In this document: positions 24,477-33,275 of the stretch, in pieces
Layout: every line of letters starts with the position of its first letter
Position numbering within the stretch: the stretch's first letter is position 1
Origin: CAZMSD01 sp964568855
GTDB lineage: Bacteria > CAIWAD01
DNA: 33,439 nt
Direction: 5' to 3'
NCBI GenBank assembly: GCA_964568855.1
Contig: CAZMSD010000040.1
Coordinates: 1 to 33,439 of the forward strand
The notes under the pieces: model-generated
Database searches by the model: none
What the model was told of the DNA's origin: nothing
Seen by the model: only the letters and a program-made list of their open reading frames with translations
Made by a program: the position numbers and the translations under genes

Positions 24477-25601
24477 TCAGCAATTCAGGCCGGGCACCCG
24501 CACCCTCCTCAACGACAGCGAGGACAGGCTGCGCAGCTGCTCCGGCAGCAGGTTGCTCAGCACGAGGGGCATGCGCAGGCGTGCGTCCAGTTGCAGCAGT
24601 ACGCGCCGGAGCTGTTCGCCGCCGCTATCGCGCAGGGGGGTGGCGTCCAGGCGGAAACTCCGATTCTCCGGGAAGCGGGCCGACACTTCGCGCAGTACGC
24701 TCTCCGCCCGATCGGCGGGGCGGGCCAGCAGAACCTTGTCCTCGCCGTCCGGATAGCTGATCTCGACGCCCCAGTCGTCGCCCTCCCGGGATTCGTCCAT
24801 GTCGATCAGCATGCCCTCGCGAGCTGCGGTGCAGTGGGAAAATTCCTTGCGGGCGTTGTTCTCCACCTCGTCCATCTGGTCGTCGTCGCGATCGTGGTCG
24901 TGATGGAACAGGATCAAGTGCTTGACCCGGGCCTCCACGGCATTCACGATGGCCTGTTTCCAGGTGCTGTGGCCCCAGCCGTGCCGATGTTCATATTCCT
25001 TGGGTGTGTAGGTGCTGTCGTAGATCAGAATGTCCGCATCCTTCGCAAGCTCCAGCACGGCGGGATCCGGATCCTGACTGAGATGCTCGGTATCGGTGGC
25101 GTAAACCAGTGAGCAGTCCCCCACCTGGAACCGGTAGCCCAGGCATCCGCCGGGGTGGTTGAGCCTGCGACTGGTGACGTGCGCGCCGCCGATGGCGAAT
25201 TCGCTTTGATCCACCATGCTGAAAGTCTTGGCGGCGGACATGCAGGCCATGTCCACGGGGAAATAGTTGAAGGTCTGCTGTCCTTCCAGCGAAGCCTGCA
25301 AATCCGCACGTCCCACGAAATGGAGCGAATTGCCCGGCTGAAACAGTGGTTTGAAGAAGGGAATTCCCTGGATGTGGTCCCAGTGCAGATGGCTGAAGAC
25401 CACGTGGGCATGCAGATCGCCCGAACGTGTTGTTTTTTCAAGCTCATTGCCCAGAAGGCGGATCCCGGTCCCAGCGTCGAGGATGATCAGCGTTCCATCA
25501 TCCAGCTCGAGAGAAAGACAGCTCGTGTTGCCGCCGTAGCGGATCTTACTTGGCTCAGGCGTGGGAATCCCACCGCGAACGCCCCAGAATCGAACAATCA
25601 T
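24477..25601 (-). CDS. MBL-fold metallo-hydrolase with extra C-terminal domain
   Basis: Residues 1 to about 260 are a metallo-beta-lactamase fold: GGNTSCLSLE near the start, the zinc motif HLHWDH (H71, H73, D75, H76), a following NHPGGCLGYRF with the next His, YATDTEH with the bridging Asp, and LILFHHDHDRDD with the last His. The order matches cyclic-phosphodiesterase-like (PhnP/RNase Z-related) members, so a phosphodiester or nucleotide substrate is plausible but unproven. The last 110 or so residues (from about 265) form an additional domain I do not recognise. I start at the ATG at 25601, which has GGAGGT five bases upstream; an in-frame ATG at 25613 has no ribosome site. No signal peptide, so cytoplasmic. 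Confidence 0.85.
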   Translation of the reverse strand: MIVRFWGVRGGIPTPEPSKIRYGGNTSCLSLELDDGTLIILDAGTGIRLLGNELEKTTRSGDLHAHVVFSHLHWDHIQGIPFFKPLFQPGNSLHFVGRADLQASLEGQQTFNYFPVDMACMSAAKTFSMVDQSEFAIGGAHVTSRRLNHPGGCLGYRFQVGDCSLVYATDTEHLSQDPDPAVLELAKDADILIYDSTYTPKEYEHRHGWGHSTWKQAIVNAVEARVKHLILFHHDHDRDDDQMDEVENNARKEFSHCTAAREGMLIDMDESREGDDWGVEISYPDGEDKVLLARPADRAESVLREVSARFPENRSFRLDATPLRDSGGEQLRRVLLQLDARLRMPLVLSNLLPEQLRSLSSLSLRRVRVPGLNC

Positions 25602-25625
25602 AGCCACCTCCATCAGGGCTCGGAT

Positions 25626-25651
25626 CCGGGCCCGGCTTCCGCCGGGTCCGG
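25626..25651. repeat. GC-rich hairpin in the leader of the MBL gene
   Basis: CCGGGCCCGGC and GCCGGGTCCGG flank a TTCC loop, giving an 11-bp stem with a single non-Watson-Crick pair. It lies about 25-50 bases upstream of the MBL start codon. No T-run follows on either strand. Function is unknown. The remaining spacer to the tRNA holds a short dyad at 25689-25703 and the tRNA promoter, and no gene. Confidence 0.45.
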
Positions 25652-25800
25652 CTTCTGCATATTAAGAAAATGCAATCGCTGCAATCGGGAGGTGATCCAC
25701 CTCACGTTAACGCAAAGCTCAAAAGTTCGATTTAAGCTTGCCGCGGCAGAGCAAGCGGTGCCAGGTGAACTACTGTGCAGCCGGATCGATCCGCTGATTC

Positions 25801-25829
25801 TTGATTGCCGCGGGTAAAGAAGGTATGTT
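25801..25829 (+). promoter_or_regulatory. Candidate promoter of tRNA-Arg
   Basis: TTGATT (25801-25806) and TATGTT (25824-25829) are spaced by 17 bp, the ideal sigma-70 distance, and would start transcription near 25836, about 20 bases before the mature tRNA. Each hexamer matches four of six consensus positions, so this is a reasonable but not strong call. Confidence 0.45.
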
Positions 25830-25856
25830 CACCGCTCGGATTATCACAGGACGACC

Positions 25857-25928
25857 GCTCCCGTAGCTCAGTGGATAGAGCAACGGTCTCCGGAACCGTG
25901 TGCGTAGGTTCGATTCCTACCGGGAGCA
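25857..25928 (+). tRNA. tRNA-Arg, anticodon CCG
   Basis: The 72-nt sequence folds as a full cloverleaf: acceptor GCTCCCG/CGGGAGC, D arm GCTC/GAGC, anticodon stem ACGGT/ACCGT around loop CTCCGGA (anticodon CCG, reading CGG), a four-base variable loop, and T arm GTAGG-TTCGATT-CCTAC. The discriminator base is A. The 3' CCA is not encoded (ATT follows), so it must be added after transcription. The tRNA is convergent with the response-regulator gene and divergent from the MBL gene. Nothing around it suggests an integrated element; no duplicated tRNA 3' end is seen nearby. Confidence 0.97.
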
Positions 25929-25978
25929 TTCTTCCGCCGCTGCTCAAATCGCTTTCGATTCGGTATTTCGCCAGTCCC

Positions 25979-27337
25979 CTAGGATTTCGATTTGCGGTCC
26001 TTGACCCAGCGGTGCAGCACTTCGCGGCTGATGCCGATCTTCTCAGCGGCCTCCTTCATTGATCCCTCACCCATGTACCTGTCAAGGAAAGCTTTACGCA
26101 ACCGGAAGAGCAGCAGTTCCTTCGCCTCGCCGAAAGGCTGATCGGTGAGCTGGCTGAAATCCGCATCCTGAGCGGCCACCTTTCCCTGGGCGCCCAGATT
26201 GAAATGCCGCGCCTCCAGGGGCCCTTCGCCGCAGCGTACCATGGCCAGCTGCACGGCCGACTCGAACTCGCGCACATTTCCCGGCCAGGGCTGGGCCGCA
26301 AGAATCCGAATCGTCTCGGACGCTACTTCGATATCCGCCTTGGCGGGAAAATGCTTCTGCATGAAGTAGCGCAGAAGCAGAGGCAGGTCGTCGTGTCGCT
26401 CCCGCAGGGGCGGGATCCGGATGAGGATCTGGTTCAACCGGTAGAACAGGTCCTGGCGCATCAGGCCCGCGCGGATCCGTTCTTCTAGCTCCTGGTGCGT
26501 GGCGGCTACCAGGCGAAAGTCCACGTGAATGTCCTTCACGGCGCCCACCCGGCGGATCACGCCTGATTCGATAGCCGTCAGCAGCTTGATTTGCGCCTGG
26601 GGATCCATGTCGCCGATCTCGTCGAGGAACAGGGTTCCGTGCTGGGCCAGCTCGGTCAGCCCCTTCTTCGTGCCCACCGCGCCGGTGAAACTGCCCTTCT
26701 CGTGCCCGAAAACCTCGCTGTTGAAGAGCTCCTTTTCGATGGCCGAGACATTGACTTCCACGAAAGGATGCGAGCTGCGAAGCGAGGCTTCGTGGATCAT
26801 GCGGGCGATCATGGTCTTACCCGTGCCGGTCTCGCCCGTGATCAGGACCGCCAACTCGGTTGCGGCCGCATCCTGGATCTCCTGCTTCAGTCCCTCCATG
26901 GCCGTCGATTCGCCCACCAGGCGGCCCAGCGACTCCTGGAGGGTCCGGCGCAGGTAGGCGTTTTCCACCTTGACCAGCCGCAGGGCCATGCCCTTGCGGA
27001 TGGTGTCCAGGAATTCGTCGCGGGAAGTGTTCTTGATGATGTAGTCGAAGGCGCCTTCTTTCATGGCCTTGACCACGGTACGCACGCCGCTTTCCTTGGT
27101 GACCATCACCACCGGCGTGTCGGGAAATTCTCGCACCATGTTCCTGAGGATATCGATTCCCGAGAGGCCGGTGCCCAGGTCGTAATCCAGCAGCACGAGA
27201 TCGGGATCCAGCCCGGCCATGCGTTCCAATCCCGTCTCGCCGGTCTCGGCCGTGTGACATTCATAGTGCCTGTGCAGGCCGTGGACCAGATCCTCAACGA
27301 ATTCCTCGTTGTCGTCGATGATCAGAATGGATTGCAT
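25979..27337 (-). CDS. Sigma-54-dependent response regulator (NtrC family)
   Basis: The 452-residue protein has three domains in the NtrC order. The receiver (1-120) has the acidic pair D8/D9, phospho-acceptor D51 in LVLLDYDLG, and T80/K81. The AAA+ domain (about 140-370) has Walker A GETGTGKT (168-175), the sigma-54 contact loop GSFTGA (215-220, a common variant of GAFTGA), Walker B TLFLDEIGD (235-243) and FYRLN (298-302). The C-terminal Fis-type helix-turn-helix contains MKEAAEKIGISREVLHRWVKD. It therefore activates sigma-54 promoters when phosphorylated. The kinase gene ends 13 bp upstream, so the two form one two-component operon. The flgF sigma-54 promoter 1.8 kb away is a candidate target. 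Confidence 0.95.
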   Translation of the reverse strand: MQSILIIDDNEEFVEDLVHGLHRHYECHTAETGETGLERMAGLDPDLVLLDYDLGTGLSGIDILRNMVREFPDTPVVMVTKESGVRTVVKAMKEGAFDYIIKNTSRDEFLDTIRKGMALRLVKVENAYLRRTLQESLGRLVGESTAMEGLKQEIQDAAATELAVLITGETGTGKTMIARMIHEASLRSSHPFVEVNVSAIEKELFNSEVFGHEKGSFTGAVGTKKGLTELAQHGTLFLDEIGDMDPQAQIKLLTAIESGVIRRVGAVKDIHVDFRLVAATHQELEERIRAGLMRQDLFYRLNQILIRIPPLRERHDDLPLLLRYFMQKHFPAKADIEVASETIRILAAQPWPGNVREFESAVQLAMVRCGEGPLEARHFNLGAQGKVAAQDADFSQLTDQPFGEAKELLLFRLRKAFLDRYMGEGSMKEAAEKIGISREVLHRWVKDRKSKS

Positions 27338-27350
27338 CCCAGCCTCCGAA

Positions 27351-30300
27351 TTATCCCCCGGACGGCCTTTCAGGCTCCACTTTCTTCACCTCCAGGAGGA
27401 AGGTGGTTCCCACACCGGGCTTGCTTTGCAGAACCTCGATCCTGCCGCCGAAACGGGCCAGGATCTCCCTGGATCGGTACAGGCCGTAGCCGCTGTGCCG
27501 GCCATCTTTCCCCGCGGATCCTTCGCCGCCCGGGTTCTCGTCTTCCGGTTGATCCACGGACCCTCGCCCTTCGATAGTTTCCGCGGCAGCTTCAGTGTGC
27601 TTCCCGCTGACCCCGGGATGAAAGATCTGCTCCCAGCGGTCCCGCGGAATGCCGGCGCCGTTGTCGCTCACCATAATCTGCAGAGCGCTGGGGCGTTCCA
27701 CCAGCTCCACTTCGAGGCGGGGACGTTCGCTGTCCTTCATCCAGTAGATGGCGTTGTCCACCAGGTTGTCCAGGATGAACTGGAGTTTGTCCACCGGCAG
27801 GCGAGCCAGCACCTGCTTCAGATCGCGGTCGCAGCGCAGAGCAAGCTCCAGGCCGCCGAATTCCCGCTTATGGGCGTCGATCACCAGGTCCAGCACTTTC
27901 AGCGGCGAGGAGGAAATCCGCAGGTCCACGCGGTGTTCCAGGTCCCCCAGGTGCTGCTGCAGCTGGTTCAGGCGGAATGCCAGCTCTTCGAGCCCCTCCT
28001 CGTCCGGCAGTTCTTCGGCATCGATCAACTCATCGATCAGCGCCGCCACGCGCTCGTGATACTGGTCCAGCTGTTCCGGCGTCACCGGGCAATCCCGCTC
28101 GGGGAGCCGCTGGATGGATTCCTCGATGGCCAGCAGGCTGTGCCGGGTCAAGTCCATGAATCCGCGGCGGGCTTCCTGAAATCGTTCGCTCACGTCGGGA
28201 TCCGGTCGGCCGCCTTCGTAGAGGTTGCGGCTGCTGCGAATCAACCGATCGATGTTGCGGGTGGCGGTGCCGCTGTGGCCGAATTCCCGGAACAGGTCCA
28301 CCAGTTCCAGGATTCCGCCGTATGAGGCGTCCTCCCCGGTGGATCCTGATCTTTCCGCCGCCAGTCTTCTTTGCCGGAGGTGTTCGGACATGCTCCAAGC
28401 CGCCAGGGGCAGAATGAAAGGCAGCGCCAGCCAGAGCACGGGTTCGTCCGTGGAAAAGAAGATCCAGGCCCCGGCCAGACAGCCCAACAGCAAGCTGAAC
28501 ACGATGGAAGGTCTCCCCGGGAAGCGGATGCTGGCAAGCACGCTGACCAGCATCAGGCCCGCCAGCAGGAAGAAACGACTCAGGAATGGTAATCGGTGCG
28601 TCTGCTCCGGAAGATAGAGCTGTATGGATAGCGGCCGGGCACTGAGGTTGCCCCATGAATCCAGCGCCTGAGCCTGCAGGCGATGGAATCCTTCGCTGAG
28701 TTCGCCTCCCACCAGCTCGCCGAGTGGAAGCCGGCTGGGCGCTTTCATCCAGGCGGTCCAGTCCCCGTCATCCAGCCGCACGCGCACCCGGGAGGACTGT
28801 TCCGTGGACATGGGATCGGCGGCCTCGAAAACCAGCTCCAGATCCGGATCTCCGAGATCCAGCCTGCGTGGATCCTGCATCAGCACGGCCACGGGCGGAA
28901 GCCGGTCGGGAATCAGCGCACCGGTTCCGCCGCCGGTTGAAAGCCACAGCCGCCCCGTCCCGTCCAGAGCCATGGAGAGAATGCCGTTCGCCGCGAGGTC
29001 GATCCCCGCGGCGGGACGGGTCCACCCCGCCAGGTCGCTGGAGCGGTAGAAAAGCTCTTCCCCGGCGAGCAGCCAGAAGTGCCCGGCGCCGTCGGCCAGC
29101 AGTTGACGGACATCATCACCAGGACTGCCGCCGGCGGCCGCGGATGGCGCCCCCTTGATCGTGGTGGTGGGATAGGCCAGGGTGTCCAGCTCGTTCAGGG
29201 CGTTCAATCGCAGCAGGTACTCGCGACAGCAGGCGAGAATACCTCGGAAACCGTCGTGAGTGGCCAGGAGCACCGGTTCCCGGATCCGCAGTTCGCGCAG
29301 GCGTTCGCCGTCGAAAAACGCGGCACCTCCGGTACCTGAAAGCAGCACCAGCTCATCGGTGAAGGGTTCGATCCAGGATGCTCCAAAGCGCTCGGTCAGC
29401 ACGCGGGTTCGATCACCGGACTGGAGAAGAATGCGGTCTTCGAGACCCAGCAGGAATTCTCCGCGCCCCCGGCCTCCCGGGCTCCAGCAGATGGTGCGCA
29501 CGGCGGCCAGGTCGGGGCAGAGTTCCCGATCCACGGCGACTTCTCGATAGCCTTCCGGAGACACTGACAGCAGCCGCCGGCCTCCGTCGGCCTGTTCCAG
29601 CAGGATCAGTTTGCGGTCCCCGTCGCCCAGCACCTGGATCGGCCTGGAGCGGGTCCTCTCGGTTCCGGACAGATCCTGCCAGATCAGCTCGACCTCGCCC
29701 TCCTGCTGGACGAGCACTCCAGAATCCGTGCTGAGCAGATGAAAACGGCCGGTACCTCCCTCCCGGGTGAGCTGCGGCAGGTGGTATGCGGGCTTCTGAA
29801 AAGGCCAGGTAAGCCCGAGATCGCCGCTCATGAGCGGGCCTTCCAGTTCCTGGGTCTGGGTGATCCGATACCAGGCGGCATTGATCCAGATCATCACATG
29901 ACCGTCCACGGCGGCCAGTTGCGTGGTGTAACCCAGCGCGAGCGGGCTGAGAACACTCTCGAGCCGCTCGTTGAGTCTGTCCAGCAGGTCCAGGTCCCTG
30001 CGATCGCGGCTGAGTCCGGCCAGGCGCGTCTTGTTCTGGCGATCCACTCCCAGTACGTAGACCCGCGAGGAATCATCCTCCGCCAGGTCGAGTACGATGG
30101 GCAGGAGCGTGCGGAATTCCTCCGTCGTGGGCAGCGGATTACCGTCCCCGTCGAAGGCGAAAAGGCCTCTGCCCGCCGTACCGGCGAAATTCTCGCCACT
30201 GCTCGTGGCCAGCAGGCGATACACCGGGAAGCCGGTGAGCAGTACGCGCTCGGTTCCGCGTTCGTCCAGCTCCACCAGGCCGCGATCCGTGGCCAGCAGG

Positions 30301-30704
30301 ATCTTGTCTCCACTGAAGGCGATGGACAGGCCCCGGGCATCGAGCACGGGCGACTGGGTTTCCACCTGGCGGAACTGGTCCTCGAGCCTGTAGAGGCCCT
30401 TCTCGGCCATGATCCACAGGCGCCCGCGTCCGTCCACCGCCGCTGTCTGCACCGGACCGCCGTCATAACCCGCCCAGGAATCCTGGGCGATCAGGAAGCG
30501 CCCGTCGAAGCGGAACAACCCGTCGGGATTTCCGATCCAGCAAAGGCCCATACTGTCCAGCGCCACCGTGCGGACGCTGTTCAGCTGCCGCACGTCGAGG
30601 TCTACGGCCTGGAGCGCGGGAACCCGCAGCAGCCCTGCGATGAGCAGGATGGACCAGCTCAGGGCGAACCGTGTAATACTGCGGTGCATGCCGGTCGAGT
30701 TCAT
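27351..30704 (-). CDS. Sensor histidine kinase with periplasmic beta-propeller and Y_Y_Y-like domain
   Basis: The 1,117-residue protein has a signal or anchor segment (about 15-33). A long region of ligand-sensor propeller repeats (about 40-600) follows, with units such as VRTVALDSMGLCWIGNPDGL and VQTAAVDGRGRLWIMAEKGL. A Y_Y_Y-like beta domain comes next (about 610-695), then three hydrophobic segments (about 705-775). The cytoplasmic part lacks a textbook HisKA box; EFGHSGTATRN, with H810, is the best candidate phospho-acceptor. The GHKL ATPase is clear: LVDNAIYWM (N984), VSDNGAGIP, then SGYGLYRSREILARFGG. This hybrid-free layout recalls the sensor half of Bacteroidetes propeller kinases. 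The ATG at 30704 follows AGGAGG very closely; ATG at 30689 is an alternative. Its partner regulator follows by 13 bp. Confidence 0.9.
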   Translation of the reverse strand: MNSTGMHRSITRFALSWSILLIAGLLRVPALQAVDLDVRQLNSVRTVALDSMGLCWIGNPDGLFRFDGRFLIAQDSWAGYDGGPVQTAAVDGRGRLWIMAEKGLYRLEDQFRQVETQSPVLDARGLSIAFSGDKILLATDRGLVELDERGTERVLLTGFPVYRLLATSSGENFAGTAGRGLFAFDGDGNPLPTTEEFRTLLPIVLDLAEDDSSRVYVLGVDRQNKTRLAGLSRDRRDLDLLDRLNERLESVLSPLALGYTTQLAAVDGHVMIWINAAWYRITQTQELEGPLMSGDLGLTWPFQKPAYHLPQLTREGGTGRFHLLSTDSGVLVQQEGEVELIWQDLSGTERTRSRPIQVLGDGDRKLILLEQADGGRRLLSVSPEGYREVAVDRELCPDLAAVRTICWSPGGRGRGEFLLGLEDRILLQSGDRTRVLTERFGASWIEPFTDELVLLSGTGGAAFFDGERLRELRIREPVLLATHDGFRGILACCREYLLRLNALNELDTLAYPTTTIKGAPSAAAGGSPGDDVRQLLADGAGHFWLLAGEELFYRSSDLAGWTRPAAGIDLAANGILSMALDGTGRLWLSTGGGTGALIPDRLPPVAVLMQDPRRLDLGDPDLELVFEAADPMSTEQSSRVRVRLDDGDWTAWMKAPSRLPLGELVGGELSEGFHRLQAQALDSWGNLSARPLSIQLYLPEQTHRLPFLSRFFLLAGLMLVSVLASIRFPGRPSIVFSLLLGCLAGAWIFFSTDEPVLWLALPFILPLAAWSMSEHLRQRRLAAERSGSTGEDASYGGILELVDLFREFGHSGTATRNIDRLIRSSRNLYEGGRPDPDVSERFQEARRGFMDLTRHSLLAIEESIQRLPERDCPVTPEQLDQYHERVAALIDELIDAEELPDEEGLEELAFRLNQLQQHLGDLEHRVDLRISSSPLKVLDLVIDAHKREFGGLELALRCDRDLKQVLARLPVDKLQFILDNLVDNAIYWMKDSERPRLEVELVERPSALQIMVSDNGAGIPRDRWEQIFHPGVSGKHTEAAAETIEGRGSVDQPEDENPGGEGSAGKDGRHSGYGLYRSREILARFGGRIEVLQSKPGVGTTFLLEVKKVEPERPSGG

Positions 30705-30874
30705 TTCCTCCTGGATCCAGGGTTTGTCGGATTTCAGATCAGGCCGGTGGCGCGCGTCGGCTCGCTTTCCGATACACGGCTCTTGCAGCCGGTCCTGAAT
30801 GTAAACAAGTTAAGTACTGAAGAGGAAGTGAAAGGCGGACCGAGGAAGCGCCACGGCGGAGCCTGACCAGAGAC

Positions 30875-31951
30875 TCAGGTACCGCGCTCGGGAATTGTAT
30901 CACTCGCTCGATGACCGGAGTCTGACAGACAGGCAACCAGGTTGCGGCGAAACATGTCCGGATTCATACGGCGCAGCGCCTTCCCGCGGGTCAGGCGGTC
31001 CCAGAACGCGCGGAGCGAATCTTCATCTCCGGGATCGGGCCAGTCGCCGTACTGCATCCTGTTCAAGATCCAGGGGTCGGGCCGGAAATCCGGGTGCCCG
31101 GCGCCTTCGGCTTTGCCGTTCCAGGGACAGGCCGTCTGGCAGTCGTCGCAACCGAAAAGCCAGCCGCCGGGCATGGGATGGAATTCCGCCGGTAAGGGTG
31201 GGGCGTCTGGTTCTGAAACTCCCCGCTGAAGGGCGGCCGGTCGATCGCTGTCTTCAGGCCTGCTTCTCGCGTGCCGCGGGCGGAGTTCGATGGTCAAGGC
31301 GCTGATGCAGCGATTCGCGTCCAGACGATAGGCTTCGCGAAATGCACTGGTCGGGCAGGCGTCCAGGCAGCGCCGGCAGGTCCCGCAGCGATCGGCGACC
31401 GGCGCGTCCGGGGTGAGATCCAGGTCGAGCAGGAGGCTGCCGAGGAAGATCCACGAACCGAAACGCCGGTTGATCAGCATGCAGTTCCTGCCGATCCATC
31501 CCAGTCCCGCCTGCCAGGCCCAGTACCGCTCCAGCAGCGGGACCGTATCGACGCAGATTTTATGCTTCAGCTCCGGTCGGACGGCGCGCAATCTATGTAC
31601 TACGCCGCGTAGGATGCGGTGTAACACGCGGTGGTAGTCCCTGCCCAGGGCGTAGCGACTGATCCGCGGCCCGCGGGCCGGCAATACGCAGCTCCCGTTG
31701 TAAGACACGCCGATGCAGAGAACGCTGCGAGCCTCGGGCAGCAACCCAAGGGGGTTCAGGCGGCGCGGCAGGCTGCGCGCGTACCACTCCATCGGCCCGG
31801 CTAGTCCCTCTTCCACCCAGCTCCTGACTTGTGATGCATGATCGCAGGGCACGCGGGGGTCGGCGAGTCCCGCGATGTCCGCGCCCGCGGAAAACGCCAT
31901 CCTGCGGATCACTTGCGAATCGAGCATGTCCTGCGCTGGCTGTTCTGCCAC
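30875..31951 (-). CDS. queG: Epoxyqueuosine reductase
   Basis: QueG carries out the last step of queuosine synthesis in tRNA, reducing epoxyqueuosine with cobalamin and two [4Fe-4S] clusters. Seen here are the catalytic Asp (D135 in CVDTVPLLER), GWIGRNCMLI (151-160), cluster motifs CGTCRRCLDACP (189-200) and CDDCQTACPW (268-277), and CISALTIELR (215-224). About 35 Pro- and Glu-rich residues separate CISALTIELR from the second cluster, longer than usual. The recorded start is GTG at 31951 with AGGA directly upstream; the ATG at 31927 is an equally good start. The HEAT-repeat C-terminus of longer homologues is absent, as in the short type. It ends 170 bp before the sensor kinase; that gap shows no gene or clear promoter. 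Confidence 0.93.
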   Translation of the reverse strand: MAEQPAQDMLDSQVIRRMAFSAGADIAGLADPRVPCDHASQVRSWVEEGLAGPMEWYARSLPRRLNPLGLLPEARSVLCIGVSYNGSCVLPARGPRISRYALGRDYHRVLHRILRGVVHRLRAVRPELKHKICVDTVPLLERYWAWQAGLGWIGRNCMLINRRFGSWIFLGSLLLDLDLTPDAPVADRCGTCRRCLDACPTSAFREAYRLDANRCISALTIELRPRHARSRPEDSDRPAALQRGVSEPDAPPLPAEFHPMPGGWLFGCDDCQTACPWNGKAEGAGHPDFRPDPWILNRMQYGDWPDPGDEDSLRAFWDRLTRGKALRRMNPDMFRRNLVACLSDSGHRASDTIPERGT

Positions 31952-31993
31952 TCCTGCTATCCGATCGAAGCCCTCCCCGACGATCCAGAAAAC

Positions 31994-32015
31994 GGGGCGG
32001 ACATCGGTCCGCCCC
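31994..32015 (-). terminator. Rho-independent terminator after the repeat-protein gene
   Basis: GGGGCGGA and TCCGCCCC pair perfectly around a six-base loop. On the minus strand the stem is followed by GTTTTC, giving a short intrinsic terminator about 40-60 bases past the repeat-protein stop. It separates that gene from queG. Confidence 0.7.
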
Positions 32016-32024
32016 GGGATTCCC

Positions 32025-32050
32025 AGCGTTACTGCAGTAATAATAACGCT
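32025..32050. repeat. Dyad just after the repeat-protein stop codon
   Basis: AGCGTTA (32025-32031) and TAACGCT (32044-32050) pair, enclosing most of the perfect palindrome TTACTGCAGTAA (32029-32040). The two alternative folds overlap. It lies between the stop codon and the intrinsic terminator and may aid termination or protect the 3' end. Confidence 0.4.
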
Positions 32051-32053
32051 TCG

Positions 32054-32725
32054 CTACTCGAGACGCAGGATCACGCCCCGCTCGCCGTCGAAGTCCTTGC
32101 CCACTGCCCACCAGGAATGTCCGCCATCGTGCTTCACATCCCAGAGCATCCAGTCCCCGCTGATCTCGGGAAGCTCTTTTTTTCCGACCGGCTTCCACTT
32201 CTTCTTGGCGAATTCAAGCAGGACTCCCGTGTCACGCTTGATATCGCTGCCCACGGCCCAACCGCTCTTGACCGATTCGAAATCGACGGCTTTCAGTTCC
32301 CAGTGCTTGCTCACCTTGTCCAGTTTCTCGCCTTTCCACTTCTTGCCGTCCCAGCGAGCGATCTTGCCCTGCCAGGCCTTGAATTCCTGATCGGGCAGAA
32401 AACCCACCATCCAGCCGTCGTCGCTTCCGAAGAACCAGTAGTCGTTGCGCACCCAGTTCCTGCCCATCAGGGGCTGCTTGATCTCTGCCCACGATTCTCC
32501 GCGAATCCGCAACTCATATGTACCCCAGGGAGTGGTGGCCGCGATGATGCCGGCCAGATGTCCCTCCCGTTGACCGCCTATCCACACTTCATCTTCTGAG
32601 GGAATCGCGACCGCTCGGAAGAGGTGTCCGCTCAGGAATTCGTCAGAGCCTGCCGCGGTCCACGTTCCCGCGCCAAAGCGCAGGACCGCCGCGCCCTTGC
32701 CCTTGTGGAACCTCCCACGGCCCAA
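32054..32725 (-). pseudogene. C-terminal part of frameshifted GWAVG-repeat secreted protein
   Basis: This frame continues, one base out of register, the repeat protein encoded from 33153. It begins with a non-standard TTG that overlaps the upstream part and lacks a signal peptide, so it is almost certainly not an independent gene. Units with the pattern DGWMVGF, SGWAVGSDIKRDTGVLLEF and WWAVGKDFDGERGVILRLE recur about every 50 residues, separated by KxWKxV and SGDWxLxxV strands. These look like blades of a beta-propeller of the BNR/Ycf48-like type. The last unit ends at the stop, as a closed propeller would. An intact protein would have about 365 residues. Function unknown. Confidence 0.7.
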
Positions 32726-33153
32726 CCCTGTTCGGAATCGTGGAAGTCGACGTCCTTCAGAGCCCAGTCTTTTAGACCCAATTCAGGAACCTTCGCCACT
32801 GTCCACAAACCACCGGCGTAGTGCAGGATGACTCCCTGCTTGTTTGCACGGTCGTGTCCCACCGCCCAGCCTTCATCGGGACCCAGGAAGTGAACTCCGT
32901 CCAATCCCCAGTCCCCGCTGACGGCGGGCGGGTCCACGGCCTGCCAGCCGCCGCCTCTGCAGTGCAACAGAACACCGGTCCTGTTCTCCATGTCGGAACC
33001 GACAGCCCATCCATCCTCGGGAGCGCTGAAGGAGAGCGCTGTCAGTCCCCAATCGGTACTCACATCAGGCGGATCGACCGGTTTCCAGGTTGGTCCCTTC
33101 GACCAGGCGGCGCCCGCAATCATGCAGCAGAGCAGCAGGATCTTAGTCTTCAT
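32632..33153 (-). pseudogene. N-terminal part of frameshifted GWAVG-repeat secreted protein
   Basis: The frame opens with signal peptide MKTKILLLCCMIAGAAWSKG, then three repeat units with GWAVG at residues 48, 95 and 143 and strands such as DWGLTALSFSAPED and GVILHYAGGLW. The period is about 47 residues. Directly after the third GWAVG the reading turns into Arg-rich, unrelated sequence (STRARARRSCALARERG), while the repeat pattern resumes in another frame (RFHKGKGAAVLRFGAG). One base is therefore missing near 32707-32718. The ATG at 33153 has a strong GGAGGT site. Genuine decay, a sequencing or assembly error, or phase variation cannot be told apart here. Confidence 0.72.
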
Positions 33154-33275
33154 GATACCTCCACTTTAAAGCCGAAACGCTCCACCGCATGTCAGGCGGG
33201 GATGCTGTGTGCTTCTGACAGCGTCCAGGCGACCGGTCGTCCGATGCTTTTCCAAAGCGCGGACCGGATTGTTGA

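Noticed and set aside
25687..25698. Match to the 3' end of 16S rRNA (TGGATCACCTCC, minus strand)
   Set aside because: The identity covers only 12 bases and does not extend in either direction; it is explained by a small local dyad, not an rRNA fragment.
25751..25763. Second sigma-54-like element, TGGCACCGCTTGC on the minus strand
   Set aside because: Only three bases separate the TGGCAC and TTGC parts instead of five, so the -24 and -12 elements are out of register.
25857..25978. Attachment site at the tRNA-Arg gene
   Set aside because: No repeat of the tRNA 3' end, no integrase and no foreign composition are found in the neighbourhood.
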